Origin: Anaerolineales bacterium
GTDB lineage: Bacteria > Chloroflexota > Anaerolineae > Anaerolineales > E44-bin32
DNA: 29,751 nt
Reading direction: 5' to 3'
NCBI GenBank assembly: GCA_030606845.1
Contig: JAUWFP010000002.1
Span: forward strand, 1-29,751
Both the position numbers and the translations under genes were made by a program. Every line of letters begins with the position of its first letter. Within the stretch, counting starts at the first letter, position 1. The notes beneath the pieces were generated by a model. The model was given only the letters and a program-made list of their open reading frames with translations, had not been told where the DNA came from and made no database searches. Positions 1 through 7,641 of the stretch are shown in pieces.

Positions 1-338
1 CTCGGTGTCACAATCAGCACAGCGTCCGCACCGACAGCCACCATCGCCTGTGCGAGGTCCACTGTCTCCTGGGTCGAATGCATCCCCGCTCCGGCGATCA
101 AAAGATGGCGAGAGGGCATCTCCTCGCGGACAGCCTTGACCACAGCCACGCGCTCTTCAATCGACTGGGACACGAATTCACCGTTCGACCCTCCCACGAC
201 ATATCCGTCCAACGGCATTTCGTTCCAGCGCGATAGATTCGCGGACAGGTGATCGAAGGCGATCTCGCCTTGTTCTGTAAACGGCGTGGAGATCGGAGGG
301 TAGATCCCGGCCAGGTTGATTTCGCTTCGCGCGTTCAT
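1..338 (-). CDS. DapA-family aldolase/synthase (dihydrodipicolinate synthase-like), 5' part only
   Basis: The minus-strand frame opens with ATG at 338 and stays open to the window edge, giving about 112 residues beginning MNARSEINLAGIYPPISTPF. This matches the N-terminus of the DapA/NAL class I aldolase family: the I-x-P-P-x-x-T-P-F strand, then a GGSNGE motif where the family has its phosphate/pyruvate-contacting GTTGE loop, then ERVAVV and the AGAGMHSTQETVDLA helix. The catalytic Schiff-base lysine lies further downstream and is outside the window. GSNGE rather than GTTGE is more like 4-hydroxy-2-oxoglutarate aldolase or sugar-acid lyase relatives than true DapA, so substrate is open. The gene follows the small membrane protein by 22 bases and probably forms an operon with it and the cyclase. 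A GGGGAT-like ribosome site lies about 11 bases upstream. Confidence 0.85.
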   Translation of the reverse strand, partial: MNARSEINLAGIYPPISTPFTEQGEIAFDHLSANLSRWNEMPLDGYVVGGSNGEFVSQSIEERVAVVKAVREEMPSRHLLIAGAGMHSTQETVDLAQAMVAVGADAVLIVTP

Positions 339-360
339 CGTATACAGATCCCCAACCCAC

Positions 361-747
361 CTAGATGTTGAATGTCTCCACGGCTTCCGAAATTGCATCA
401 CGCACACGTGCATCGGGAATATCATCCACACTTGTATACCGCTTGTCGGCGATCCAGATCTCAAGCGATCCATCCGCCGCCGTGCCGAAGTCAATCACTT
501 GTTCAGCTAGGTCAGGGTATTCAGCAAGCCGTATTTGAACCATACCTTCAATCTGTTCGCTGATTGGAGACGCCTGCTCCTCGCCATTTTCCAGAGCCGC
601 GTCGGAAAGCAATGGATTTAATCGATCCAAAGGTGAAGGTTCCGAAGGTCGCGCCCGAAAACCAGAGGCTTTTCTTATTCCGAGCAAGAGTAGGATCAAC
701 ACGCAAAAGATCCCAAGAATATAAATGAGCGTCGTTCCTGTAAACAT
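361..747 (-). CDS. Small membrane-anchored protein of unknown function (128 aa)
   Basis: I do not recognise this protein. Residues 5-23 form one strongly hydrophobic segment (Ile/Leu/Val-rich), followed by a basic stretch (RKASGFRAR) and then a soluble, acidic C-terminal domain of about 90 residues. This suggests a single-pass membrane anchor with a cytoplasmic domain by the positive-inside rule. There is no signal-peptidase motif or lipobox. The C-terminal part has a compact alpha/beta look (IWIADKRYTSVDDIPDARV), but no catalytic motif can be seen. It starts 7 bases after the cyclase stop codon and ends 22 bases before the DapA-family start, so it is almost certainly co-transcribed with both. 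A GAGGG ribosome site sits 4-5 bases before ATG. Confidence 0.6.
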   Translation of the reverse strand: MFTGTTLIYILGIFCVLILLLLGIRKASGFRARPSEPSPLDRLNPLLSDAALENGEEQASPISEQIEGMVQIRLAEYPDLAEQVIDFGTAADGSLEIWIADKRYTSVDDIPDARVRDAISEAVETFNI

Positions 748-754
748 ATAACCC

Positions 755-1411
755 TCACTTTCCGCCGTCTAGCACTTCAACATCTTGAAGGAGCACTGCC
801 CGCGCCGGGGCGCCGTCGCTGCCGACAAGTTTCAATGGCAGACAATAGAGACTGTACCATCCGGGGTCAACACCAGCCAGGTTCAAACCTTCGATGATCA
901 CCACCCCTGCTTGCAGAAGAATGGTATGTGTGGGGCGGCTATCTCCGAAGGGCGCGACCGACAAGTAATCCACGCCTACCGTTTGAACTCCGCGATCCGT
1001 AAGCCATTGTGCACCGCGGGCATCGATGGCGACGAAATCCTCGCGGAACGAACTCGGGCTTTCCGACCAGAAAGCTGAATTCTGCGTTTTGATGAGCAGC
1101 CGGCTCACCTCGGCAGGCAGATCAGCCGAATCGAGAGCTTTGTCGTTGATTACGTCAATTTCGCTAAACTCGGCGACATACGCCCGACCGATCAATCGAT
1201 CAAGCGGCAGCGATTCAATACTCGCCGCTCCTTCGACGAAATGAACCGGGGCGTCAACATGCGTGCCTACATGAACTCCACAGGCAAGACGGGAGACGTT
1301 TGCGTTCGCTCCCTCCGCAATATTGGCGATGCGCACTAGTTCAACCGGCGGGTCACCCGGCCATACCGGTAGATCCGGACTAATGGGAACAGAGATATCA
1401 ATCACTCGCAT
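755..1411 (-). CDS. Cyclase / kynurenine formamidase-like metal-dependent hydrolase
   Basis: The product is a cyclase-family hydrolase (the family of bacterial kynurenine formamidase KynB and isatin hydrolase), typically a Zn- or Mn-dependent amide/lactam hydrolase. With the start chosen here, it opens MRVIDISVPISPDLPVWPGD, the usual family N-terminus. The HxGTHxDxPxHF metal-binding signature is at residues 47-58 (H47, H51, D53, H57). A second conserved region, GVQTVGVDYLSVAPFG, lies in the C-terminal half. I prefer ATG at 1411: it has GGAGG 5 bases upstream, and a TATAAT-like -10 box on this strand (1436-1431) would place the transcript start close to 1424, on top of the alternative ATG at 1423. 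ATG at 1414 is also possible. The substrate cannot be inferred: no tryptophan-degradation genes are visible nearby. Confidence 0.88.
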   Translation of the reverse strand: MRVIDISVPISPDLPVWPGDPPVELVRIANIAEGANANVSRLACGVHVGTHVDAPVHFVEGAASIESLPLDRLIGRAYVAEFSEIDVINDKALDSADLPAEVSRLLIKTQNSAFWSESPSSFREDFVAIDARGAQWLTDRGVQTVGVDYLSVAPFGDSRPTHTILLQAGVVIIEGLNLAGVDPGWYSLYCLPLKLVGSDGAPARAVLLQDVEVLDGGK

Positions 1412-1466
1412 CATATCCTCCATGGGTAGGATTATAGATTCCTTTCTCGAATCAAGGAACAATCAA

Positions 1467-1494
1467 TTGGCATATGAATGTGCATCACTATAAT
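1467..1494 (+). promoter_or_regulatory. Sigma-70-type promoter for the M20 dipeptidase gene
   Basis: TTGGCA at 1467-1472 and a perfect TATAAT at 1489-1494 are separated by 16 bases. This lies in the 112-base space between the divergent cyclase and M20 genes. Transcription would start near 1501, leaving a short leader carrying AAGGAG before the M20 start at 1524. Confidence 0.7.
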
Positions 1495-1523
1495 CCTAGA
1501 AACGATAAGGAGTAAGTCATTCA

Positions 1524-2885
1524 ATGGTTGATTTCAAAGCGCTCGACGACACGATTCAACAAAATTTACAGGCAAGCTTGGGTGAGCTTAGTCGACTATG
1601 CGCCCAACCCAGCATCGCCGCGCAAAATATCGGCATGGTTGAGTGTGCCGAATTGACCGCAGAGCTGCTTCTTGCGCGAGGATTCGAAGTACAGATCATG
1701 CCGACAAAGGGCTTCCCGGTGGTCTACGCAGAGCGTAAAGGCCGGACGGATCGAACGCTTATCTTCTACAACCACTATGATGTCCAACCGCCAGAGCCGC
1801 TCGAACTCTGGGATTCGCCGCCCTTCGAGCCCGCCCTGCGCGATGGGAAGATGTTCGCTCGCGGCGTGAGCGACGATAAGGGGCATATCATCTGCCGTCT
1901 GGCGGCGATTGACGCTTTTTTACAGAGCGAGAGCGACCTTCCCTGCAATATCAAGTTTCTGATTGAAGGGGAGGAGGAAATCGGCAGCCTAAACCTCCCC
2001 GAATTCATCGGCGACAACCTCGACCTTCTGGCTGCAGACGCGTGCCTCTGGGAATTCGGAGGGGTTGATCACGAGGGCACGCCAGGGCAGGTCGCGGGGC
2101 TACGCGGTATCTGCTACGTGGAACTCACCGTGAGATCCGCCAGCCTCGATGCCCATTCCGGATTAGGGGGCTCGATTTTCCCAAACGCCGCCTGGAGGCT
2201 GATATGGGCGCTAAACTCACTCAAAGGACCCGATGAACATATCCGCCTGCCGGGTTTTTATGACCGCGTCCTACCACCGAGCAAGCGCGATCTCGAACTC
2301 ATGGCTCAATTCCCGGATATGGCCGAGGAGTATCGCCGCACCTACGACCTGAGCGGTTTTCTGAAGGGCATCAAAGGCGGCGCCGAATTGCTGCGGGAGG
2401 AGATATTCAGTCCAACATGCACAGTCTGTGGACTCACATCCGGCTATCAGGGGCCTGGATCGAAGACGATCCTCCCCGCCCTGGCGAGCGCGAAGGTTGA
2501 CTTCCGCCTTGTGCCCGACCAGGACCCCGAAGAGGTCGTTCTTCAACTGCAGAACCATCTCGATAACGAGGGTTTCCACGATGTGGAGGTCACATACCTG
2601 GCGGGTGAAAATCCAGCCCGGACCGACCTCGATGATCCTTTCCTTCACCTCGTCGTTGAGACGGCAGAAGACGTCTACGGAGTACCCCAGAGAATCCTGC
2701 CGATGTCGCCCGGCTCTGGACCCAACCACCCGTTCATACACGATCTAAAAGTTCCCGTGGCAACCGCGGGGATCAGTTACCCAAAGGCAAACATCCACGC
2801 GCCGAACGAGAACATCGTCATCGACAACTTCGTTTCTGGCGTCCGTCATACCGTGCGCATCATGGCTGAATTCAGCAAACCTTAA
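1524..2885 (+). CDS. M20-family metallopeptidase (dipeptidase/carboxypeptidase-like)
   Basis: This is a cytoplasmic di-zinc M20 hydrolase of 453 residues, normal for the dipeptidase branch (PepV/CNDP-like), predicted to cleave dipeptides or acyl-amino acids. The metal site can be followed: H84 and D86 in FYNHYDVQPPEP, the bridging Asp in GVSDDKG (about 117), the EGEEE catalytic Glu motif at about 147-151, and the late His in GPNHPFIHD. The lid/dimerisation domain begins near ELTVRSASLDAHSG. No signal peptide is visible. The start is supported by AAGGAG 11 bases upstream and the promoter at 1467-1494. It is a single-gene unit, divergent from the cyclase operon and followed by the tRNA transcription unit. 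Substrate specificity cannot be read from the sequence. Confidence 0.9.
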   Translation: MVDFKALDDTIQQNLQASLGELSRLCAQPSIAAQNIGMVECAELTAELLLARGFEVQIMPTKGFPVVYAERKGRTDRTLIFYNHYDVQPPEPLELWDSPPFEPALRDGKMFARGVSDDKGHIICRLAAIDAFLQSESDLPCNIKFLIEGEEEIGSLNLPEFIGDNLDLLAADACLWEFGGVDHEGTPGQVAGLRGICYVELTVRSASLDAHSGLGGSIFPNAAWRLIWALNSLKGPDEHIRLPGFYDRVLPPSKRDLELMAQFPDMAEEYRRTYDLSGFLKGIKGGAELLREEIFSPTCTVCGLTSGYQGPGSKTILPALASAKVDFRLVPDQDPEEVVLQLQNHLDNEGFHDVEVTYLAGENPARTDLDDPFLHLVVETAEDVYGVPQRILPMSPGSGPNHPFIHDLKVPVATAGISYPKANIHAPNENIVIDNFVSGVRHTVRIMAEFSKP

Positions 2886-2964
2886 AAACCGCATCGGATC
2901 CTCATGCTGGTCTCCATCATGCCATGATCCGTTGGGGGAGCGCCACGAGCTTATTATTCGTACC

Positions 2965-2993
2965 TTGAAGGAACCCTCCCAGCGCGCTATAAT
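2965..2993 (+). promoter_or_regulatory. Promoter of tRNA-Pro
   Basis: TTGAAG (2965-2970) and TATAAT (2988-2993) are 17 bases apart, ending 10 bases before the mature tRNA 5' end at 3004. The spacing and the perfect -10 box make this one of the clearest promoters in the window. Confidence 0.75.
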
Positions 2994-3003
2994 CGGACAT
3001 GTT

Positions 3004-3080
3004 CGGGGCGTAGCGCAGCCCGGTAGCGCACTTGCATGGGGTGCAAGGGGTCGGCGGTTCAAATCCGCCCGCCCCGACCA
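3004..3080 (+). tRNA. tRNA-Pro (anticodon GGG)
   Basis: A complete 77-base cloverleaf can be folded. The acceptor stem pairs CGGGGCG (3004-3010) with CGCCCCG near the 3' end. The D arm has a GCGC/GCGC stem with a GG-containing loop, and the anticodon stem is CTTGC/GCAAG around the loop ATGGGGT. The variable loop is short, and the T stem pairs GGCGG with CCGCC around TTCAAAT. The discriminator A is followed by an encoded CCA (3078-3080). Positions 34-36 read GGG, which decodes the proline codon CCC. A promoter and a terminator flank it, so it is a stand-alone transcript. Confidence 0.96.
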
Positions 3081-3082
3081 GA

Positions 3083-3110
3083 GACCGTCGACGAAGTTGG
3101 CGGTCTTTTT
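3083..3110 (+). terminator. Rho-independent terminator after tRNA-Pro
   Basis: GACCGTC (3083-3089) pairs with GGCGGTC (3099-3105), a 7-bp stem with one T-G wobble, followed directly by TTTTT at 3106-3110. Confidence 0.8.
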
Positions 3111-3394
3111 CATAATCGGACACGAACCTAAAGATCGAAGCTCTTGTGTAGTTCGGCTCGATCACCTGTTAATTTTTGTGGTCATCTGCAGAATAACCCG
3201 GGCTCCTATCACCAGCTATGTTGGGCCAAATGATAAAACGCATCCTCTATAACTATCTCAACCCCATCCAACCCCGCGGAAATCGCGATATGCAATTGAT
3301 GGTTCGAGTTTGAGTTTCTTGAAAAGGAAGCGAAGGACTGATCTGGGCGGCTGGACGAAATGCCATAATGTGACCATTTGAAATGAGAAGTGAA
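3111..3394. other. Intergenic stretch between the tRNA terminator and the DUF89 gene
   Basis: No convincing gene is seen on either strand. There is a weak 6-bp inverted repeat, GATCGA (3133-3138) with TCGATC (3158-3163), followed shortly by a short T run. It could be a second, poor terminator. The sequence becomes noticeably AT-richer toward the DUF89 gene. I see no clear -35/-10 pair for that gene. Confidence 0.4.
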
Positions 3395-4303
3395 ATGACG
3401 ACTTCTGAAGAAAATAAAAAACGTTTTTCTGGTATCCCCTCGGATTGTTATTCCTGTGTAATAAACCAGGCACGCTCGACGGCTCGATTTGGAGAACTTA
3501 ATGAAGAGCAGACCAAGCGAGTTATCTCTGTAGCCAAGGCAGAGCTGGAGAAGTCTAAAACAGCTCCGATTTTGGCACATCACATTATTCGTCGTGTGGC
3601 AGACGCAGTCATTCAAGAACGAGGCGAATCTCAGGATTTCGACATATATGCAGATGTGAAGGAAAAATCTAACACTTTATCTCTTGCTTATGCAGAGAAA
3701 TTTCAGAAGAAACTAGATACAAGTGAGTCGCCCTTCGAAACAGGTCTGCAGATTGCGGCAGCAGGAAATATTATAGATTTCGGAGCACTCAATCAGGGTC
3801 CTATCAATCTGAACAAGGAGCTTCAATCTCTAAATAAAGTTCCCTTTGCTCGATACGACATTGAGCCGTTTATGATAGCCCTGGATGATGCATCAATGCT
3901 CCTCTACATCTGTGATAATAGCGGGGAGATTGTTTTTGACATGCTCTTTATTAAGGAGCTGCAACGAGAGTACCCGAACCTGCAAATAGTTGCAGCACTC
4001 CGTGATAAACCTATCATCAATGATGCTACATTGGAGGATGCAAAAGCGGTAGGACTTGACCGACTTGTTAGAACCATCTCCAGCGGGAGTATCTATCCGG
4101 GCACAATTCTTCCCGAAACAACAGAAGAGTTCCAGAAATTGTTTGCATCTGCAGATGTTATCCTTTCCAAAGGTCAAGGAAATTTCGAGACATTGCTGCC
4201 GATAGCTGATAAGAGACTCTTCTTTTTATTACGCATTAAATGTGACTATATGGCAGCTTTATCTAAGGTACGAAAAGATAATTTAGTGCTCCTTCAAGGA
4301 TGA
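3395..4303 (+). CDS. DUF89-family (ARMT1-like) metal-dependent phosphatase
   Basis: The protein matches the DUF89 family, whose characterised members are Mn/Ni/Co-dependent phosphatases often called damage-control phosphatases because they remove unwanted or over-oxidised sugar and cofactor phosphates. The visible evidence is the paired-cysteine motif CYSC (C18, C21), typical of the prokaryotic subfamily I; the NIIDFG segment (about 125-130); the metal-binding DNSGE core (174-178) followed by D182; and LSKGQGNFETL near the C-terminus. The length of about 302 residues fits the family. ATG at 3395 follows a GAGAAG ribosome-site-like stretch; the in-frame ATG at 3383 is the alternative. The gene is visibly richer in A and T than its neighbours, suggesting separate ancestry. 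In this sugar-phosphate setting a clean-up role is plausible but is inference. Confidence 0.85.
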   Translation: MTTSEENKKRFSGIPSDCYSCVINQARSTARFGELNEEQTKRVISVAKAELEKSKTAPILAHHIIRRVADAVIQERGESQDFDIYADVKEKSNTLSLAYAEKFQKKLDTSESPFETGLQIAAAGNIIDFGALNQGPINLNKELQSLNKVPFARYDIEPFMIALDDASMLLYICDNSGEIVFDMLFIKELQREYPNLQIVAALRDKPIINDATLEDAKAVGLDRLVRTISSGSIYPGTILPETTEEFQKLFASADVILSKGQGNFETLLPIADKRLFFLLRIKCDYMAALSKVRKDNLVLLQG

Positions 4304-4381
4304 CTAGCACTCTCAAGGCAACGCAGCAAGCACCCCGCGAGCGAACCAAGGCAAGCCCGCATCGCCCCGCATGATCTCCGC

Positions 4382-4456
4382 ATTCACAAATGTGTTTATC
4401 CAGGCCGATACAATATCCCGTATTCACATACGTGAATTTTTGCTGCATTTGTGAAC
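4382..4456. promoter_or_regulatory. Operator cluster upstream of the first SorC-family regulator
   Basis: Three related sites lie in 75 bases. ATTCACAAATGTG is at 4382-4394. ATTCACATACGTGAAT is at 4422-4437, a 6-bp inverted repeat around 4 bases. CATTTGTGAAC is at 4446-4456, the same motif inverted. The first two TTCACA elements start 40 bases apart, about four helical turns. A possible promoter, TTGCTG (4440-4445) with TGATAC 17 bases later, overlaps the third site. Autoregulation by the adjacent SorC protein is the simplest reading. Similar TTCACA elements recur before the PTS EIIC gene and before the cupin-EIIA-EIIB operon. Confidence 0.6.
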
Positions 4457-4536
4457 TTTCGATGATACACTATTTCATAAGCTGCTGCTCTCTCGCGAAA
4501 ACAAATTTGATATAAGCGCTATAAAAAGGCATTACC

Positions 4537-5502
4537 TTGCACAAAGATTTGGAGAATCGAGAATTCCTCGCCCGTATCGCCAGCCTCTATTATGAGGAGG
4601 GATTTACGCAGCAACGCATCTCGGAGGAGCTCGGTTATTCACGCTCCGCTATCTCGCGCTTCCTTACTGCCGCCCGCGAGGCTGGCGTCGTCGAGGTCAA
4701 GATTCACTACCCGATGCGCCGGAATGACACCCTCGAAGCCAAACTCCGAGAACGATTCCACTTAGAGATCGCACGCGTGCTTGTTCGAAACTCTATGGAG
4801 TACAACCGCATGCTCAACCGTCTCGGCGCACTCGGTGCCCGACTCGTCGAAGAGCATATTCGCGAGACCACAACCCTGGGTGTCTCCTGGGGTACAGCCG
4901 TCTACGAAGTCGCCACCAACCTTCGATCACCCCACTTACCGGACAGTACAGTCATTCAGCTTATCGGTGCGCTGGGCACACCTGATCCGCAAATCGATGG
5001 CGGTGAGCTGGCTCGTTTTTTCGCCAGGTTGCTGGGAGGGCGCTATCGCATCTTGCCTGCCCCAGCGATCGTCGACAGCCCTGATGTCAGGGATGCCTTG
5101 ATGAACGATCGTCCAGTACGCGAGACTCTCGATCTCGCAAGCCTAATGGATCTCGCTGTAGTTGGGATCGGAACAACCAATCCATCAATGTCGAGTCTCG
5201 TGCGTGCACAATATCTGACCGAGAACGAGATTCACACGATCGCCAAATCCGGGGCAGTCGGGGATATCTGCGCAATCCACTTCGACATCGATGGGAAGGT
5301 GCTTGATATCCCAATCGCCCGCAGGGTGGTAGGTATTCGTTCGGCGGATTTGAAAAAAGCCCCTCTCACCATCGCCATTGCCGGCGGTGAGGTAAAGGCC
5401 CCCGCAATTTACGGCGCCCTGCGGTCTGGTCTCGTAAAAGCGTTAGTTACCGACGACGAGACAGCACGGATCGTCCTTATGATTGATGAAGAGAGAACCT
5501 GA
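4537..5502 (+). CDS. SorC-family (sugar-binding DeoR-type) transcriptional regulator 1
   Basis: The 321-residue protein has the two-part SorC architecture. An N-terminal helix-turn-helix lies around residues 10-50 (LYYEEGFTQQRISEELGYSRSAISRFL). A C-terminal sugar-phosphate-binding domain resembles phosphosugar isomerases, with the family signatures GVSWGTA, VGIGT, GAVGDICAIHFD and ALRSGLVKALVTD. Such regulators usually bind a phosphorylated intermediate of the pathway they control. The start is TTG at 4537, preceded by AAAAGG; no better ATG fits the N-terminus. It sits 46 bases before the E1-alpha gene and probably heads the operon that contains the dehydrogenase subunits and PTS Enzyme I. 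The operator cluster 80-155 bases upstream is its likely own target. Confidence 0.9.
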   Translation: MHKDLENREFLARIASLYYEEGFTQQRISEELGYSRSAISRFLTAAREAGVVEVKIHYPMRRNDTLEAKLRERFHLEIARVLVRNSMEYNRMLNRLGALGARLVEEHIRETTTLGVSWGTAVYEVATNLRSPHLPDSTVIQLIGALGTPDPQIDGGELARFFARLLGGRYRILPAPAIVDSPDVRDALMNDRPVRETLDLASLMDLAVVGIGTTNPSMSSLVRAQYLTENEIHTIAKSGAVGDICAIHFDIDGKVLDIPIARRVVGIRSADLKKAPLTIAIAGGEVKAPAIYGALRSGLVKALVTDDETARIVLMIDEERT

Positions 5503-5548
5503 GTGCTGCATAATCTGAAGCAGAATTTTTGAAAGGCACAGTTCAAAT

Positions 5549-6568
5549 ATGAGCAAAACAAAAACGAAAACTCGAAAAACTGAAGATCTCTCACAAGCGA
5601 TGCTGAAACAGATTGGGGAGTCTACCGCCCGCGAGATGCTTAATATGATGATTCTCATTCGAGCCTTCGAGGAGAAAGCCGACGAGCTCTACATCCTCGG
5701 GTTAACCCACGGCACAATGCACCTATCCATCGGACAGGAAGCTTCTGCCGTTGGTGCATCGTATGCAGTGCGTCGCGGCGAGGATTATCTCCTAAACCAC
5801 CACCGCGGCCATGGGCACGCTCTCTCCTGGGGAAGCGAAATCAATCTTATGATGGCCGAATTTCTCGGGAAGGAAAATGGCTATTGCCGGGGTCGTGGAG
5901 GCTCGATGCATATCGCCGACATCGAGCGCAACAACCTCGGTGCAAACGGGATTGTGGCTGGAGGTATACCAATTGCCCCGGGAGTTGGAGTGAGCATCCA
6001 ATTACGAAAAACCGACCAGCTTTGTCTCTGCCTCTTCGGCGACGGCGCCGCGAATGAAGGCGCCTTCCATGAATCCCTAAATCTTGCCTCGATATGGGAC
6101 CTCCCGGTTATATATTTCTGTGAAAACAACCAATACGGGATGTCAATGTCCGTCGATCGTGCCTTCAACATTGAACGCATCAGCGATCGCGCCTGCGCTT
6201 ATAACATTCCCGGCGAAACCGTGGACGGGAACGATCCGCTGGCAGTGTATGATGCTGTCTTTAGAGCCGCGGAGCGAGCTCGCGCAGGTAAAGGACCTAC
6301 TTTAATTGAAGCCCTCACATACCGCTGGAAAGGCCACTCAAAGAGCGACCCCCAGTCTTACCGCACGCGCGATGAGGTCAAGGAGTGGCAGAGAAAAGAT
6401 CCCATCCCACGGTTTGCGGCTGTGTTGGAAGGCGCGGGGATGCTGGATGAGGACATGCTCAAAGCAATGCGGGATGAAGCAGAGCAGAAAGTGGATCAGG
6501 CGCTTGCTTTCGCAGAAGCAAGCCCGGAACCCGATATCGCCACGATCATGGAAGGTGTCTATGCCTGA
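5549..6568 (+). CDS. 2-oxoacid dehydrogenase E1 component, alpha subunit (pyruvate/acetoin type)
   Basis: This is the ThDP-binding alpha subunit of a heterotetrameric E1 that decarboxylates a 2-oxoacid (or cleaves acetoin) and passes the acyl group to E2. The ThDP/Mg motif runs from GDG at 164-166 to NN at 193-194, the usual spacing. The NHHRGHGH segment (83-90) and YCRGRGGSMHI (112-122) are typical, and the RWKGHSKSDPQSYR segment corresponds to the phosphorylation-loop region. Its 339 residues match AcoA/PdhA size. It overlaps the beta subunit gene by 8 bases, indicating translational coupling. Choosing between pyruvate and acetoin as substrate is not possible by eye; the neighbouring PTS Enzyme I, which makes pyruvate, favours pyruvate weakly. 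Confidence 0.93.
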   Translation: MSKTKTKTRKTEDLSQAMLKQIGESTAREMLNMMILIRAFEEKADELYILGLTHGTMHLSIGQEASAVGASYAVRRGEDYLLNHHRGHGHALSWGSEINLMMAEFLGKENGYCRGRGGSMHIADIERNNLGANGIVAGGIPIAPGVGVSIQLRKTDQLCLCLFGDGAANEGAFHESLNLASIWDLPVIYFCENNQYGMSMSVDRAFNIERISDRACAYNIPGETVDGNDPLAVYDAVFRAAERARAGKGPTLIEALTYRWKGHSKSDPQSYRTRDEVKEWQRKDPIPRFAAVLEGAGMLDEDMLKAMRDEAEQKVDQALAFAEASPEPDIATIMEGVYA

Positions 6569-7556
6569 GAACAGAGAACTCACGTACGTCGAAGCCCTGC
6601 GTGAGGGCTTGCGTCAGGTGATGGAGAAAGACGAGAGCGTGTTCCTCCTTGGCGAGGATATTGGTGTTTATAACGGCGCCTTTGGTGTGACCGCTGGTCT
6701 TTTAGAGGAGTTTGGGGAAGAACGTGTACGGGACACCCCGATCTCGGAGGCCGCGATCGCAGGCGCCTGCCTGGGCGCATCTCTCACCGGCATGCGCCCG
6801 GTTGGCGAGATCATGTTCATGGACTTCGTCGCATTATCCCTGGAACAGCTCGCCCTCCAGGCTGCCAAGGTCCGCTTCATGTTCGGCGGGAAAACAAAAG
6901 CCCCTTTCGTCCTGCGCATGCCCGCCGGATCCGGTACAGGGGCAGCTGCTCAGCATAGCCAGTCGCTTGAGAACTGGCTTGTACATGTGCCAGGACTTAA
7001 AGTCGTCATGCCGTCGAACGCCTACGATGCAAAGGGACTTCTGATAGCCTCGATCTACGATGACAATCCGGTAATCTTCGTGGAACATAAGCTGCTATAT
7101 GGCACCAAATCTCATGTACCCGAGGAATCCTACGAGGTTCCACTGAGCCAATCCCGTGTGGTCAGGGAAGGGTCGGATTTAACGATCATCGCCACTTCGC
7201 TCATGGTGCATCGATCGCTTGAAGCGGCAGTACAATTAAGCGAAGAGGGTATTGAAATTGAGATCATTGATCCACGCACCCTCAATCCCCTCGATGATGA
7301 AACCATCATCAAATCGGTTGTAAAAACCAGCAAGGCGCTCATCATCCACGAAGCCGTTGGGACGGGTGGTTATGGCGGCGAAATTGCCGCCCGCATCGCC
7401 TCCAGCGAGGCCTTCGATTATCTCGAGGCGCCCATCCGTCGCCTCACGGGGCTCGATATCCCCATCCCGTACAACCGAACGCTCGAATACCACGCCGTGC
7501 CGCAAGTGGAGAACATCGTCGTGGAGGCGCGTAAGCTTTCAAGGGGCGAATACTAA
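6561..7556 (+). CDS. 2-oxoacid dehydrogenase E1 component, beta subunit
   Basis: This 331-residue partner of the alpha subunit starts MPENRELTYVEALREGL, the canonical E1-beta N-terminus, at ATG 6561, inside the last codons of the alpha gene. The frame is open much further upstream, but that extension reads through E1-alpha out of frame and is not part of this protein. Family features include LLGEDIGVYNGAFGVT, RDTPISEAAIAGACLGAS, the RMPAGSGTGAAAQHSQS catalytic/ThDP segment, the mid-domain PSNAYDAKGLL, and the C-terminal transketolase-like domain with ATSLMVHRSLEAA and IDPRTLNPLD. Together with the preceding subunit it would form the alpha2beta2 E1 complex in the cytoplasm. Confidence 0.94.
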   Translation: MPENRELTYVEALREGLRQVMEKDESVFLLGEDIGVYNGAFGVTAGLLEEFGEERVRDTPISEAAIAGACLGASLTGMRPVGEIMFMDFVALSLEQLALQAAKVRFMFGGKTKAPFVLRMPAGSGTGAAAQHSQSLENWLVHVPGLKVVMPSNAYDAKGLLIASIYDDNPVIFVEHKLLYGTKSHVPEESYEVPLSQSRVVREGSDLTIIATSLMVHRSLEAAVQLSEEGIEIEIIDPRTLNPLDDETIIKSVVKTSKALIIHEAVGTGGYGGEIAARIASSEAFDYLEAPIRRLTGLDIPIPYNRTLEYHAVPQVENIVVEARKLSRGEY

Positions 7557-7641
7557 TGACGAAGAATTTCTTATTAAAATTCGACCCGTGCGTTGTGCGT
7601 TCTAACGAGAACTGTCATCTCGGATCGAAGGAGTGTGAAAT

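Noticed and set aside
4313..4423. A 36-codon minus-strand open frame that reads like a protein C-terminus and might be a gene remnant
   Set aside because: It has no start, no ribosome site and no upstream continuation, and it overlaps the operator cluster. Too short to support as a pseudogene; a translated search would decide.
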